In this document: piece after piece, positions 1-7,107 of the stretch
Numbering within the stretch: position 1 is the first letter of the stretch
How the letters are laid out: each line of letters opens with the position of its first letter
Assembly: GCA_044227705.1 (NCBI GenBank)
Contig: JBGAWE010000171.1
Span: 1-10,258 of the forward strand
Direction of reading: 5' to 3'
Source of the DNA: JANOQP01 sp044227705
Lineage (GTDB): Bacteria > Bacteroidota > Bacteroidia > Chitinophagales > Saprospiraceae
DNA length: 10,258 nt
The notes under the pieces: generated by a model
The model's database searches: none
The model's input: the letters and a program-made list of their open reading frames with translations, nothing else
Told to the model about the DNA's origin: nothing
Made by a program: the position numbers and the translations under genes

Positions 1-2151
1 ACCTCCGCCTCGCTCGGCGGCGCGGGCGGGACAACGGCTCGCGGCGCGGCGGCAGGCGGCGCGTCCTTCTTTTTCCCGCCGACTTTGAACGACTCGTTCT
101 CGCTCTCCTCCCGGATGAAAGAATCGTCGAACCCGGTGGCCGTCTCCTCGAAAAGAGGTTTTTTCAAATCGAAGAGGTTGATGAGGTCTTCCACCATCAC
201 CGTCGGCGCGGTGCCGAACTGGTAGGCGTCGGGCGATTTTTGGAGGCCCAGCACGTCGGCTCCGATGTGCTGCCCGAGCTGGTAGTACGACTCCCATTGG
301 ACGCGGTCGAAGAACTGGTCGCCCGTCGGCTCGTGCGGGAAGGCGGGGTGGTAGATCTTGTACTTGTAGGTGTCGTACTTGAGCTGGTCCTTGTCCTCGC
401 GCAGCGACGGCTTCATCATCGGCGCGGTCACGGAGCTTTTGACGTAGACGAGCGTGCCGAACTTCCGGCCGCCGGGGATGGCCGTGCTTTTCGTGTACCA
501 TTTCCCGTCGGCGGGGTCCTGCACCTTCTGGCTTTCCCAGAGAAGGATTAGCTCGGCGACGGCGTACCTTTTTTGCGAATAGCCGAGGGAAGGCTTCGGG
601 CGGATGAGGGCCTCGGGCGAGCCGTCGTCAGGGAATTTTATCCAAATCCCGAGCTCGTTGCGGGCGCGGACGACGAGGTTTTCGAGGTCGCAAAAGCCAT
701 AGGCCGCGTCCTCGCCCGCGTCGACGGCGATGATGAGGCGGCATTGGCGGCGCAGCAGCTCGTAGACGGCGAGGTTCTCGATGTGGCCGCCGTCGGAGAT
801 GTTGACCATCTTGTTCGTCGAGCCGATGGTGGCTGTCAGTTCGCGGAAGAAATAGAGGGGCCACCACGTCGGCCGCCACGTCTGCGCGGCCAGTTTCGGG
901 TTGCTCACCCAGATGCCGAGGCGGGCGTTGAAGATGGTCATCATCGCCGCGAGGAGCTTGCTCGAATAGATGCCCATGCCCGGGTTGACCGCCGCAGCGC
1001 TCGCCGCGACGGCCGAGGGCAGGGTCATCGCGGAGTAGTCGCGCAGGGAGTTCGTCGGCAGATAGCCCGTCAGCTTCGACCCCATGAACAGGGGCGAGAG
1101 GAGGAAATAGTCGCTCGCCTTCACGCCTTTGAACGCCTCTTTTCCCTTCTCGTTTTGCAGGTTGAGGCAGGTGTTGATGAGCGGGTAGGGGGCGAGGAGG
1201 TCGGTTTTCGTCCGGTCCTTTTCGGGGAAAAGGGCGGCCATGCGGGCGTTCTCCCAGCCTTTCCCAAATTGGAGATAGCAGTCTGCGAGCTGGTTTCTGT
1301 AATAACGGTGGAAGCTGATGGCGTTCGGGTTGGTGAACAGGCCGAGCGCCATCAGACCGACAGCGAAGAGCAGCCAAACCGCCACCTCGGGCAGCCCGGT
1401 GAGGTTTTTCGTCCATTCGACGACCGACTCGCCTTGCCTGCCCTCCGCGTTGCGCCCCCATTTGACCATCGTGACGACCCAGGCCGCGAGGATGAGGCCG
1501 CCGATGACGGTGAACAGCGTCTCCACGAAGTTGAACCTGCGCGAGAGGGCAAGGTCGAAATTGAACAGAACGTTGAAGACAAAGTGGATGCCGACCAGCG
1601 CGAGGATGCCGCAGCCGACGACCCCTTGCCAGTGCTCGATGGTCGGCAGGGCAGGCAGCGAGCCGTTGGGCAGCACCAGGTTGAGCGCCTCGTAGAGGAA
1701 ATAGAGGATGCCGAAAACGATGGCCGGGCTGACGAACGACATGAACGTCGAGACCACATACGCGACGACAAGTTGGAGGGTGTTCCACCGCTTGGCCCAG
1801 CCGGTGCCGGGAATCCAGTATTCGCCGTGGTTGCGCAGCGCGTCGATTTTGTCCTCGTCGAAGAGCTTGTCCATCGTGCCCTCGGCCCGCGTCGTCGTCT
1901 GGACGAAGGAGCCAACGTAGCCTCCGCCGCTGACCGTCGAGAGGTAGTCGGCCCGCTGGAGGATGCCGAACTTGTGGAGTGTTTTCAAAAAACCGAGGTT
2001 GATGGTCGCCGAGCGGATGCCGCCGCCGCTCAAGGCGATGCCGAACCAGTTTCCGCTCGTCGTTGGTGATGCCGAGCTGTTGGCGGCGGTCGGCGAGGGC
2101 CTCTTTCTCGCGGGCGATGACATCGGGGAACTTGAGCGGTTCTTGCTGCAT
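1..2151 (-). CDS. Patatin-like phospholipase/lipase, integral membrane, 3' truncated, apparent N-terminal frameshift
   Basis: Predicted serine acyl hydrolase of the patatin family acting on membrane lipids. The frame that encodes the domain is open from the left edge to about 2123. Numbering from the ATG at 2151-2149 and correcting one base, the oxyanion motif GIALSGGGIRSAT starts near residue 37. The nucleophile Ser74 lies in LSTVSGGGY (1929-1931). The catalytic Asp453 lies in NISDGGHIENLA (792-794). About four hydrophobic segments (roughly 125-156, 175-198, 207-228, 253-272) separate Ser from Asp, so this is a membrane-embedded variant far longer than a simple patatin. The visible tail is Lys, Ala and Pro rich and has no stop before the edge. 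The first ~33 residues (MQQEPLKFPDVIAREKEALA...) are in another frame, and dropping one A from the AAA at 2052-2050 joins them as NDER-NWFGIALSGGG. An unshifted alternative start is the ATG at 2123-2121, but it gives an unnatural Ser/Pro/Thr-rich leader. The family is secure; the substrate is unknown. Confidence 0.88.
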
Positions 2152-2274
2152 GACTTCGATTGTTTTCTTTCTGGAAAAAATGCTGGGCTGAAAGTAGAAA
2201 GGCCGCCCATGCTCGATGCGTCGGCCAGCTTCCAAATTCTTCCGGCCCGGATTTTGGGCGGACGGGAGTGGCGG

Positions 2275-2302
2275 TTGTGGGCAAAGGTTTTGCATAGTTT
2301 TG
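2275..2302 (+). promoter_or_regulatory. Candidate Bacteroidota-type promoter for the cyclase gene
   Basis: TAGTTTTG at 2295-2302 matches the Bacteroidota -7 consensus TAnnTTTG exactly. A TTG at 2275-2277 lies 17 bp upstream and could be a -33 element, though this spacing is slightly short of the usual 19-21 bp. The element sits about 55 bp before the ATG at 2357, inside the 205 bp divergent region between the lipase and the cyclase. It is a motif match only; no start site is known. Confidence 0.4.
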
Positions 2303-2356
2303 GCCGCTCAATCACAGCCAGCCGTCCCGGTTTTCAACAACAAGTCCCACGTTCAA

Positions 2357-3886
2357 ATGAGGTCAATCGCCGCCCTGCTCGTCCTGCTTTTCATCCAAAA
2401 CATCGCCGCCGCGCAGGCCAAGAAGTACACCGCCGAACTCGACAAGCTCGACGGCATGGCGAAGGCCCAAAAAGCGCTCGAGCTTTCCCAAAAGGCAAAG
2501 GCCGAGGGCGACGGCGAGTCGGCCGTCGAGCTGGCCGACTACGCGGCAAAGCAGTCCATGACCTTCGCTCAGAGTGGGACGGCCGCCCGGGCCTTCAATC
2601 AAAAAGGGAAGCTGCTCCTCGGCTCCGGCGGGCGGAAGAAGAACAAGGGCGCGACCGGGGCCTTCAGGAAGTCGCTCGAACTGCTGGACCAGTCGGGCAG
2701 CACCGATTTCGAACTCATGCTCGATAACCTGCGCAACCTGCGCACCCTCGCCGAAGGGGCGGGCGCTGCCGACGAGATGCTGAAAATCGACAACCGCGTC
2801 GCCCGGATAAACGCGCTGACCGCCGACCGGCAAAAGGCGCAGAAACTCGAGACGGAGGTCAGCCAGTTGGCCGCTTCGAACCAGTCGCTGGCCAAGTCGA
2901 CGGAGAAGTTGAGCAAGGCGCAGACGGCTCTTTCCAATGAAATCTCTCAAAAAAACCAGGCCATCACCAGCCTCACCGAGCAGCAGGCGAAGCGCGAGCT
3001 GGAGCTGGCCAACCAGCGGATGCTCCTCGACTCGCTGACCTTCAGGACCTCGATGGACTCGATGGTGCTGGCGGCCCAAAAAATGTCGATTGCCGAAAAA
3101 GAGGCCACGATTTCGGAGGAAAAGGCGCAAAAAAACCTCTCGTGGGCGCTCGCCGCGCTGGGCCTCGTGGCCGCGCTGGCCATCGGAATCTTCCTCGTCA
3201 GGGCGCGGACGAACAACCGCATCCTCGCCGAGAAGAACAAGATCATCCAACAGGAAAGGGCGCGCAGTGAGGAGCTTTTGCTCAACATCCTCCCAGTCGC
3301 CGTCGCCGACGAGCTGAAAAAGCATGGCTCGGCCGAGGCGCGGTTCTACCCGCAGGTGAGCGTGCTGTTCAGCGACTTCCAGAATTTTTCGCAGATAGCC
3401 GAAGTCCTCCCGCCGGCCGACCTCGTGAAAGAACTGGACTATTGCTTCAAGGCCTTCGACGCCATCGTCGGCAGCCACGGCATCGAGAAAATCAAGACCA
3501 TCGGCGACGCCTACATGTGCGCCGGCGGCTTTCAGGAACCAGAGACCGGTCCGCGCCGGATGGTCCGCGCCGCGCTCGATATGCAGGCCTTTTTGGAAAA
3601 ATGGAACGCCGACCGCTCGGCCGCAGGGCTTCCGCGCTTCGAGGCCCGCATCGGCATCCACTCGGGGCCGATCGTGGCGGGCGTGGTCGGCCAGAAGAAA
3701 TTTGCCTACGACATCTGGGGCGACACCGTCAACATCGCCGCCCGCATGGAGGCAGCCGGGCAGCCGGGCCGCGTCAACTTGAGCGGCGCGACGCGGTTTT
3801 TCGTGAAAGACGACTTCAAGACCGAGTACCGGGGCAAGCTGCCGGTGAAGAACCGGGGCGAGTTCGACATGTATTTCGTGGGGTAG
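2357..3886 (+). CDS. Membrane-anchored class III adenylate cyclase with periplasmic helical sensor region
   Basis: Predicted to make cAMP from ATP (509 aa). The ATG at 2357 is preferred over the longer in-frame extension because it begins a clear signal peptide (residues 1-20, MRSIAALLVLLF...AAAQ). Residues ~22-180 are helical and resemble degenerate TPR repeats. Residues ~180-260 are a coiled coil rich in Gln, Lys, Glu and Ser. One transmembrane helix follows at ~263-283, then a short linker and the catalytic domain (~310-509). Metal-binding aspartates are D340 (LFSDFQNFS) and D384 (KTIGDAYM). The ATP-selecting pair is K380 (KIKTIGD) and D452 (AYDIWGD), where guanylate cyclases carry Glu and Cys. 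The transition-state residues N459 and R463 are in TVNIAARME. All key residues are present, so activity is expected. The topology puts the sensor outside and the cyclase in the cytoplasm. The ligand is unknown. It may run on into the cluster 88 bp downstream. Confidence 0.93.
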   Translation: MRSIAALLVLLFIQNIAAAQAKKYTAELDKLDGMAKAQKALELSQKAKAEGDGESAVELADYAAKQSMTFAQSGTAARAFNQKGKLLLGSGGRKKNKGATGAFRKSLELLDQSGSTDFELMLDNLRNLRTLAEGAGAADEMLKIDNRVARINALTADRQKAQKLETEVSQLAASNQSLAKSTEKLSKAQTALSNEISQKNQAITSLTEQQAKRELELANQRMLLDSLTFRTSMDSMVLAAQKMSIAEKEATISEEKAQKNLSWALAALGLVAALAIGIFLVRARTNNRILAEKNKIIQQERARSEELLLNILPVAVADELKKHGSAEARFYPQVSVLFSDFQNFSQIAEVLPPADLVKELDYCFKAFDAIVGSHGIEKIKTIGDAYMCAGGFQEPETGPRRMVRAALDMQAFLEKWNADRSAAGLPRFEARIGIHSGPIVAGVVGQKKFAYDIWGDTVNIAARMEAAGQPGRVNLSGATRFFVKDDFKTEYRGKLPVKNRGEFDMYFVG

Positions 3887-3906
3887 CCCCGAAAAAAACA
3901 GCCCGT

Positions 3907-3930
3907 CCCGCAAGTTTCTCGAACTGCGGG
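3907..3930 (+). other. Short hairpin between the cyclase and mbnP-like genes
   Basis: CCCGCA (3907-3912) pairs with TGCGGG (3925-3930). A further GTT/AAC pairing follows after one bulged A, leaving a loop of about five bases. It begins 20 bp past the cyclase stop codon. No T-tract follows on the plus strand, so it is not a convincing intrinsic terminator. It could be a weak attenuator, an RNA processing site, or chance in GC-rich DNA. Confidence 0.3.
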
Positions 3931-3974
3931 CATCCAACTTGGCGGCGGGCCATGAATGCGCCCGGCCTCCTCGA

Positions 3975-4655
3975 ATGAAAAAACGTGCCGCCATCCTCTT
4001 TTCCATCGGCCTGGTTTGCTGGCAAAAAGGGCTTTTTGGGCAGGTTTTGCTCAATATCGAGCCGGTTTTCGGCGATGCGCCGCTCGCCCTCGGCTCGGCG
4101 ACAGCGGGCGGGACGACCGTCTCGAAGCTGAAATTCTACCTCTCGAAAATAGAACTGGTCCGTGCGGACGGCACCGTTTGGGCGGAGCCGGAGAGCTTCC
4201 ACCTCGTCGATGCGCAACAGCCGCAGTCACTCGCCATCCGGCTCGACGCGCCGGTTTCTTCATGGAAAGAAGTCCGTTTCTGCCTCGGCATCGACAGCCT
4301 GACCAACGCCGAAGGGGCGCACGGCGGCGACCTCGACCCCGCCAGGGGGATGTACTGGGCGTGGCAGAGCGGATACATCAACTTCAAGTGCGAGGGCCGC
4401 GACCCGCGTTTCGCCAGCGGCCGCGGGGGCGAGTTCGAGTTCCACCTCGGCGGGTTCTTGCCGCCTTTTTTGGCAGCGAAAAAAGTCTCGTTGCCGCTCT
4501 TGGCCGGGCCGTCGGGCGAGGTCAGGGTGGGCTGGGACGCGAAGGTTTTTTTTGAAAAACTGGACTTCTCGAGCCAACCGTCCATCATGTCGCCGTCGGC
4601 CGAGGCGGTCAAACTGGCGGGTTTTGCGGCCGGGGCTTTTCGGGTTTTGCGTTGA
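3975..4655 (+). CDS. MbnP-family secreted copper-associated protein
   Basis: 226 aa periplasmic or exported protein. The ATG at 3975 is chosen because it opens directly into a signal peptide (MKKRAAILFSIGLV..., cleavage likely after LFGQ, about residue 22). The in-frame upstream extension to 3939 lacks any such start. The family hallmark is GGDLDPARGMYWAWQSGYIN around residues 117-135, with W128 and W130. In characterised MbnP proteins a Trp is oxidised to kynurenine by the diheme partner MbnH, which enables copper binding; which Trp would be used here cannot be told from sequence. Candidate metal ligands are H76, H116 and H157. The mature chain has exactly two cysteines, C103 (RFCLGIDS) and C139 (NFKCEG), flanking the Trp motif and possibly disulfide bonded. 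The cognate diheme gene starts 2 bp after the stop, so the two are almost certainly cotranscribed. No methanobactin precursor is visible nearby. Confidence 0.88.
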   Translation: MKKRAAILFSIGLVCWQKGLFGQVLLNIEPVFGDAPLALGSATAGGTTVSKLKFYLSKIELVRADGTVWAEPESFHLVDAQQPQSLAIRLDAPVSSWKEVRFCLGIDSLTNAEGAHGGDLDPARGMYWAWQSGYINFKCEGRDPRFASGRGGEFEFHLGGFLPPFLAAKKVSLPLLAGPSGEVRVGWDAKVFFEKLDFSSQPSIMSPSAEAVKLAGFAAGAFRVLR

Positions 4656-4657
4656 TT

Positions 4658-5668
4658 ATGAACAAGTTGCACGTCCTTTTTGCAGCAATGTTTTCTCTCG
4701 CCCTGCTCTCGGTCGGGCCGGATGGGCCGCTGTTCGAGGTGCCGAGTGGCTGGCCGCAACCGACCTACGATTTCACGAAAAACCCGCTGGCGCGCGAGAA
4801 GGTCGAGCTGGGCCGCGCTCTTTTCTACGACCCGATTTTGTCGAGGGACGGGACGATTTCCTGCTCGAGCTGCCACCTTTCCTACACCGGTTTCACCCAT
4901 ATCGACCACAAGACCTCGCACGGCATCGGCAACCGGCTCGGGTTGCGCAACTCGCTGGCCCTCGTCAATTTGGCTTGGAACAAGAGCTTCATGTGGGACG
5001 GCGCGGTGCAGCACCTCGACATGCAGGCCCTCGCGCCCATCAGCCACCCGGACGAGATGGGCGAGGACTTCGGCCATCTCGTCGAGAAGCTGGCGGCAAC
5101 GGCGAGGTACCCGCCGCTTTTCGAGCGAGCCTTTGGCGAGGGCGGGGTCACAGGCGAGCGTGTGCTGAAGTCGCTGGCGCAATTTGAGCTGACAATCGTC
5201 AGTGCGGGTTCTCGTTACGACCGGATGGCGCGGGGCGAAATCAAGTTCAACGAGTGGGAGGATCGCGGTTACTCGATTTTCAAAAAGCACTGCAACTCCT
5301 GCCACGCGGAGCCGCTTTTCACCGATTTCTCTTTTGAGAACAACGGCCTCGCGCCCGATTCTCTGTTGAACGACGGCGGCCGGATCCGGGTGACGCGGCA
5401 GGCGGCTGACAGCCTCCGCTTCCGCGTCCCGTCGCTGCGCAACTGCGAGGTGACGGGGCCCTACATGCACGACGGGCGCATCGAGAACCTGGCGATGGTC
5501 ATCTTCCACTACACGGAGGGCATCCACGACGGGCCTTTCCTTTCCCAAAAACTGCGGTCGAAAATCAGCCTCTCGGAGGAGGACAAGAACTGCCTCGCCG
5601 CTTTCCTGCGGACTTTGACCGATGAAAAATTCCTGCACGACGAGCGTTTCCAGTTCCCGAGGAACTGA
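4658..5668 (+). CDS. MbnH-like diheme cytochrome c peroxidase (MauG/CcpA superfamily)
   Basis: 336 aa exported diheme c-type cytochrome. The ATG at 4658 starts an N-terminal signal segment (MNKLHVLFAAMFSLALL). A TTG at 4652 would add two residues and overlap the previous stop, and is less likely. The two heme attachment sites are CSSCH (residues 69-73) and CNSCH (212-216). W113 in SFMWDGA is at the position of the conserved inter-heme Trp of the superfamily. PYMHDGRIENL near the C-terminal end is the usual CcpA/MauG motif. Standard bacterial peroxidases of this fold reduce hydrogen peroxide, whereas MauG and MbnH use a bis-Fe(IV)-type state to oxidise a protein substrate. The 2 bp spacing from an MbnP-family gene argues for the MbnH role, meaning Trp oxidation of that neighbour. 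The axial ligand of the second heme, which would separate peroxidase from MauG type, was not assigned. The family is secure; the specific function is inferred from context. Confidence 0.9.
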   Translation: MNKLHVLFAAMFSLALLSVGPDGPLFEVPSGWPQPTYDFTKNPLAREKVELGRALFYDPILSRDGTISCSSCHLSYTGFTHIDHKTSHGIGNRLGLRNSLALVNLAWNKSFMWDGAVQHLDMQALAPISHPDEMGEDFGHLVEKLAATARYPPLFERAFGEGGVTGERVLKSLAQFELTIVSAGSRYDRMARGEIKFNEWEDRGYSIFKKHCNSCHAEPLFTDFSFENNGLAPDSLLNDGGRIRVTRQAADSLRFRVPSLRNCEVTGPYMHDGRIENLAMVIFHYTEGIHDGPFLSQKLRSKISLSEEDKNCLAAFLRTLTDEKFLHDERFQFPRN

Positions 5669-5710
5669 CCGGGAACGCACGTCATTCCTTTTAAAAAATC
5701 TCTTTTTGAC

Positions 5711-7030
5711 ATGAAAAACCTGTTTTCGGGCCTCTTGCTCGCTCTCTCCGTCGCGGCGAACGCGCAGCCAATCCTCACCTCCTGGAAGTTCAACCAGAAC
5801 GGCGACCTCGCCAGCTACTGGGCGCAGACCGGCACCGTCGGGAACCCCTCGTGGACGTACACGAACACCACCGACTCGGCCGACGTGCTGCAGGTCTGCT
5901 GGACGGCGACGCAGGTCTACGTCCGCTCGAACGGAATGACCGACAACATGGGAAAGTACCTCAACCCCGGCACCTGCAAATCGCAACACTTCATCCACCG
6001 CTTCACTCGGACGCCAAAAGAGGCGGCAACGAAGTCCATCTCGCCGAAGGTGGGCGACATCGGGCTGCTCGTCAACGGCCTGTCGGTCTATGGGCTGGGC
6101 AACGCCTCGTCGTGGAACGGCTCGTCGAACGTGCCGATGGGGCCGGGCGTGTGGAACGTGGAGGTCGGCAAGTCGGAGGGCTTCACGCTCGACACGGCCT
6201 TCGGCGCACACCCACAGCAGCAGGGAGCCTACCATACGCACCTGACCGCTTTCCGCCTCTATAAAAACGTGGACGCGACGAAGCACTCGCCCATCATCGG
6301 CTTCGCGTTCGACGGCTTCCCCATTTACGGGCCGTTCGGCTACACGGAGCCGATGAACCCCAGCAGCCCCGTCGGGCGGATGAAAAGCGGCTACTCGCTG
6401 CGCAACATCACCGACCGCACGACGCTGCCCTACGGGGTGACGGCCTCACAGGCTGGGCCGCCCGTCAACGCGACCTATCCTATCGGAACCTATTGCGAGG
6501 ACTGGGAATGGCTCGCCTCCAATGGCGGCGACCTCGACAAGTACAATGGCCGCCTCTGCGTCACCCCCGAGTACCCGCAGGGCACCTACGCCTATTTCAC
6601 GACGACGGACGCGGCGGGCAAGGGCGTCTTCCCCTATTACATCGGCATCGAATACTACGGCGAGCCGGACAAAGCCAACTACCCGATGGGGCCGAACGGC
6701 AACACCGTCTCCATCCCCAGCGGCGCGACCTGCGCGACGCAGACCATCACCGCGACCGATGAGGTTTTGACCGGGAAGAAGGTCGAAATTTTCCCGAACC
6801 CGGCCCGCGACGGGCAGTTCACCGTCTTTTTTGACGAGAACCGGTTTGAAAAAATGGACGTGCTGAACGGGCTGGGCCGGGTTGTCATTTCCAAAAAAAT
6901 CGAGCCGGGCGCGGGAAAGGCGGTCGTCGAGACGCGTGGTGTCGCGGCTGTTGGGCAGGGTGTTTTCTTCGTCAAACTGTGGGAGAGAGGTGGTGGATTC
7001 GTGGCGCGGAAAGTGGTGGTAACGGATTGA
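5711..7030 (+). CDS. YHYH-domain secreted protein with T9SS type A sorting domain
   Basis: 439 aa secreted or surface protein. It has a signal peptide (MKNLFSGLLLALSVAANAQ, residues 1-19). The YHYH domain spans about 30-320. Its namesake motif reads YHTH here (residues 174-177), followed by the family's GFAFDGFPIYGPFGY (about 197-212) and GGDLDKYNGRLCVTPEYP then GTYAYF (about 272-297). The C-terminal ~85 residues (from KVEIFPNPARDG near 357 to ARKVVVTD) form a T9SS type A sorting domain, so the protein should cross the outer membrane and be anchored or released. The YHYH family has no established enzymatic activity; the His/Tyr-rich motif suggests metal binding, which is inference. It lies 42 bp after the MbnH-like gene on the same strand and is followed by a strong terminator, so it probably closes the operon. 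The A/T-rich run before the ATG fits Bacteroidota translation starts. Confidence 0.9.
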   Translation: MKNLFSGLLLALSVAANAQPILTSWKFNQNGDLASYWAQTGTVGNPSWTYTNTTDSADVLQVCWTATQVYVRSNGMTDNMGKYLNPGTCKSQHFIHRFTRTPKEAATKSISPKVGDIGLLVNGLSVYGLGNASSWNGSSNVPMGPGVWNVEVGKSEGFTLDTAFGAHPQQQGAYHTHLTAFRLYKNVDATKHSPIIGFAFDGFPIYGPFGYTEPMNPSSPVGRMKSGYSLRNITDRTTLPYGVTASQAGPPVNATYPIGTYCEDWEWLASNGGDLDKYNGRLCVTPEYPQGTYAYFTTTDAAGKGVFPYYIGIEYYGEPDKANYPMGPNGNTVSIPSGATCATQTITATDEVLTGKKVEIFPNPARDGQFTVFFDENRFEKMDVLNGLGRVVISKKIEPGAGKAVVETRGVAAVGQGVFFVKLWERGGGFVARKVVVTD

Positions 7031-7046
7031 GCGATGGCTACAAAAT

Positions 7047-7089
7047 GAAAAAGCCGACTTGCTGAAAACTCAACAAGTCGGCTTTTTTC
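7047..7089. terminator. Bidirectional intrinsic terminator between convergent genes
   Basis: A 14-15 bp near-perfect stem pairs the arm at 7047-7061 (AAAAAGCCGACTTG core) with 7074-7089 (CAAGTCGGCTTTTTT core) across a 12-base loop. The A-tract on one side and T-tract on the other make it work in both directions. It ends the plus-strand cluster (stop at 7030) and the minus-strand peptidase gene (stop at 7108-7110). Confidence 0.92.
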
Positions 7090-7091
7090 AT

Positions 7092-7105
7092 GCCCGGAAG
7101 CGGGC
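7092..7105 (-). other. Small GC hairpin just after the peptidase stop codon
   Basis: GCCCG and CGGGC form a 5 bp stem over a 4-base loop, two bases past the stop of the minus-strand peptidase gene and immediately before the larger terminator. It may assist termination or protect the transcript end. It could also be chance at this GC content. Confidence 0.3.
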
Positions 7106-7107
7106 GT

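Noticed and set aside
573..2069. 498-codon plus-strand open frame over the patatin-like gene
   Set aside because: Antisense to the lipase. The product is Arg/Asp/Glu/Val rich and resembles no family.
2189..2196. TACTTTCA on the minus strand as a promoter element for the lipase
   Set aside because: Two mismatches to the TTTG half of TAnnTTTG and no clear -33 partner.
628..2295. 555-codon minus-strand open frame starting upstream of the lipase
   Set aside because: Only the part from 2151 to about 2052 looks like real protein. The rest is an Arg/Pro-rich out-of-frame reading of the lipase, and the extension to 2295 crosses the intergenic region.
3907..3930. Intrinsic terminator for the cyclase gene
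   Set aside because: The stem is short with a bulge and no T-tract follows on the plus strand; kept only as a low-confidence hairpin.
3939..3974. Upstream start for the MbnP-like gene
   Set aside because: The extra 12 residues precede a clear MKKR-type signal peptide start and would spoil it.
2363..4054. 563-codon minus-strand open frame over the cyclase gene
   Set aside because: Antisense to the cyclase, with composition typical of a shadow frame and no known motif.
5701..5710. TTTTTG run before the YHYH gene as a promoter
   Set aside because: It lies only a few bases from the ATG, so transcription would start inside the gene. It is better read as an A/T-rich translation leader.
4136..6286. 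716-codon minus-strand open frame over the MbnP, MbnH and YHYH genes
   Set aside because: It runs antisense across three well-supported genes and shows no recognisable domain or signal peptide.
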